Below, piece after piece: positions 63,896 to 64,000 of a stretch of 64,000 nt of DNA. Positions within the stretch are counted from its first letter, which is position 1; each line of letters begins with the position of its first letter. The position numbers and the translations under genes were made by a program. Source of the DNA: Erinaceus europaeus (taxonomy: Eukaryota; Chordata; Mammalia; Eulipotyphla; Erinaceidae); NCBI RefSeq assembly GCF_950295315.1, contig NC_080164.1:10710990-10774989 (forward strand), read 5' to 3'. A model generated the notes under the pieces. It saw nothing but the letters and a program-made list of their open reading frames with translations, was not told the origin of the DNA and ran no database searches.

Positions 63896-64000
63896 CGTAT
63901 CTCAGTTATCTGTGTGCATTTTATATTCCCAAACTCTGACTAATCATCGTAATTGTAGACATTATTCTTTAAACAATGTAGAAAACCATAGGTTTGCAAA

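Overview
This is mammalian nuclear DNA, almost certainly from a hedgehog (Erinaceus or a close erinaceid). The main clue is a very abundant tRNA-derived SINE with a tRNA-like head, a B-box near GGTTCGAACC, a CT-rich body and a CAA/CAACAA tail, which I recognise as the hedgehog ERI-type SINE. L1 fragments, class II-like LTR elements and microsatellites fit a mammal. There is no bacterial-style gene organisation, and nothing suggests CRISPR or operons.

Only one protein-coding gene can be supported. It is TDRD15, a germline protein with eight Tudor domains, carried on the + strand by one giant exon (ATG at 50623). A strong splice donor at 56840 joins in frame to a short terminal coding exon at 59277-59335. 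A CpG-rich promoter-like segment at about 36310-36720 lies 14 kb upstream. It has an NRF1 site, a TATA box, a YY1 site and a candidate first-exon donor, all facing the gene, and is a plausible but unproven TDRD15 5' end.

The rest is intergenic or intronic DNA packed with repeats. Names used below: SINE-A is the ERI-type tRNA-derived SINE, with short- and long-tail forms. SINE-A' is a diverged relative of SINE-A. SINE-B is a second SINE, whose sense strand has 'agacagcataatggttatg' and a B-box-like 'ggttcaatcc'. SINE-C is a third, seen in antisense as 'cagcaccaaagcttccttcagtg'. R1 is an unclassified, A-tailed, long repeat present in about ten copies; its sense strand ends in 'cctatggttttgtcagtg' followed by 'tttcctttttataaa' and an A-run.

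Layout: 1-14 kb holds R1, SINE and L1 3'-end pieces plus one LTR with a PBS-like site (8100-8466). 14.8-17.2 kb is a compact endogenous retrovirus with two LTRs, a perfect tRNA-Lys PBS, a 6-bp target duplication and no recognisable pol. 17.7-30.5 kb holds L1, microsatellites, many SINEs and a solo LTR nested in an R1 copy. 30.5-36 kb is mostly unique. 36.3-38 kb holds the CpG island and a dense SINE pile-up. 38-48.5 kb holds L1, R1 and another solo LTR nested in R1. 48.5-57.5 kb is nearly free of repeats and contains TDRD15. 57.5-64 kb is the downstream flank with the terminal exon(s) and scattered SINEs.

Repeat boundaries were judged by eye and are usually good to within 10-30 bp, except where target-site duplications or LTR ends fix them.
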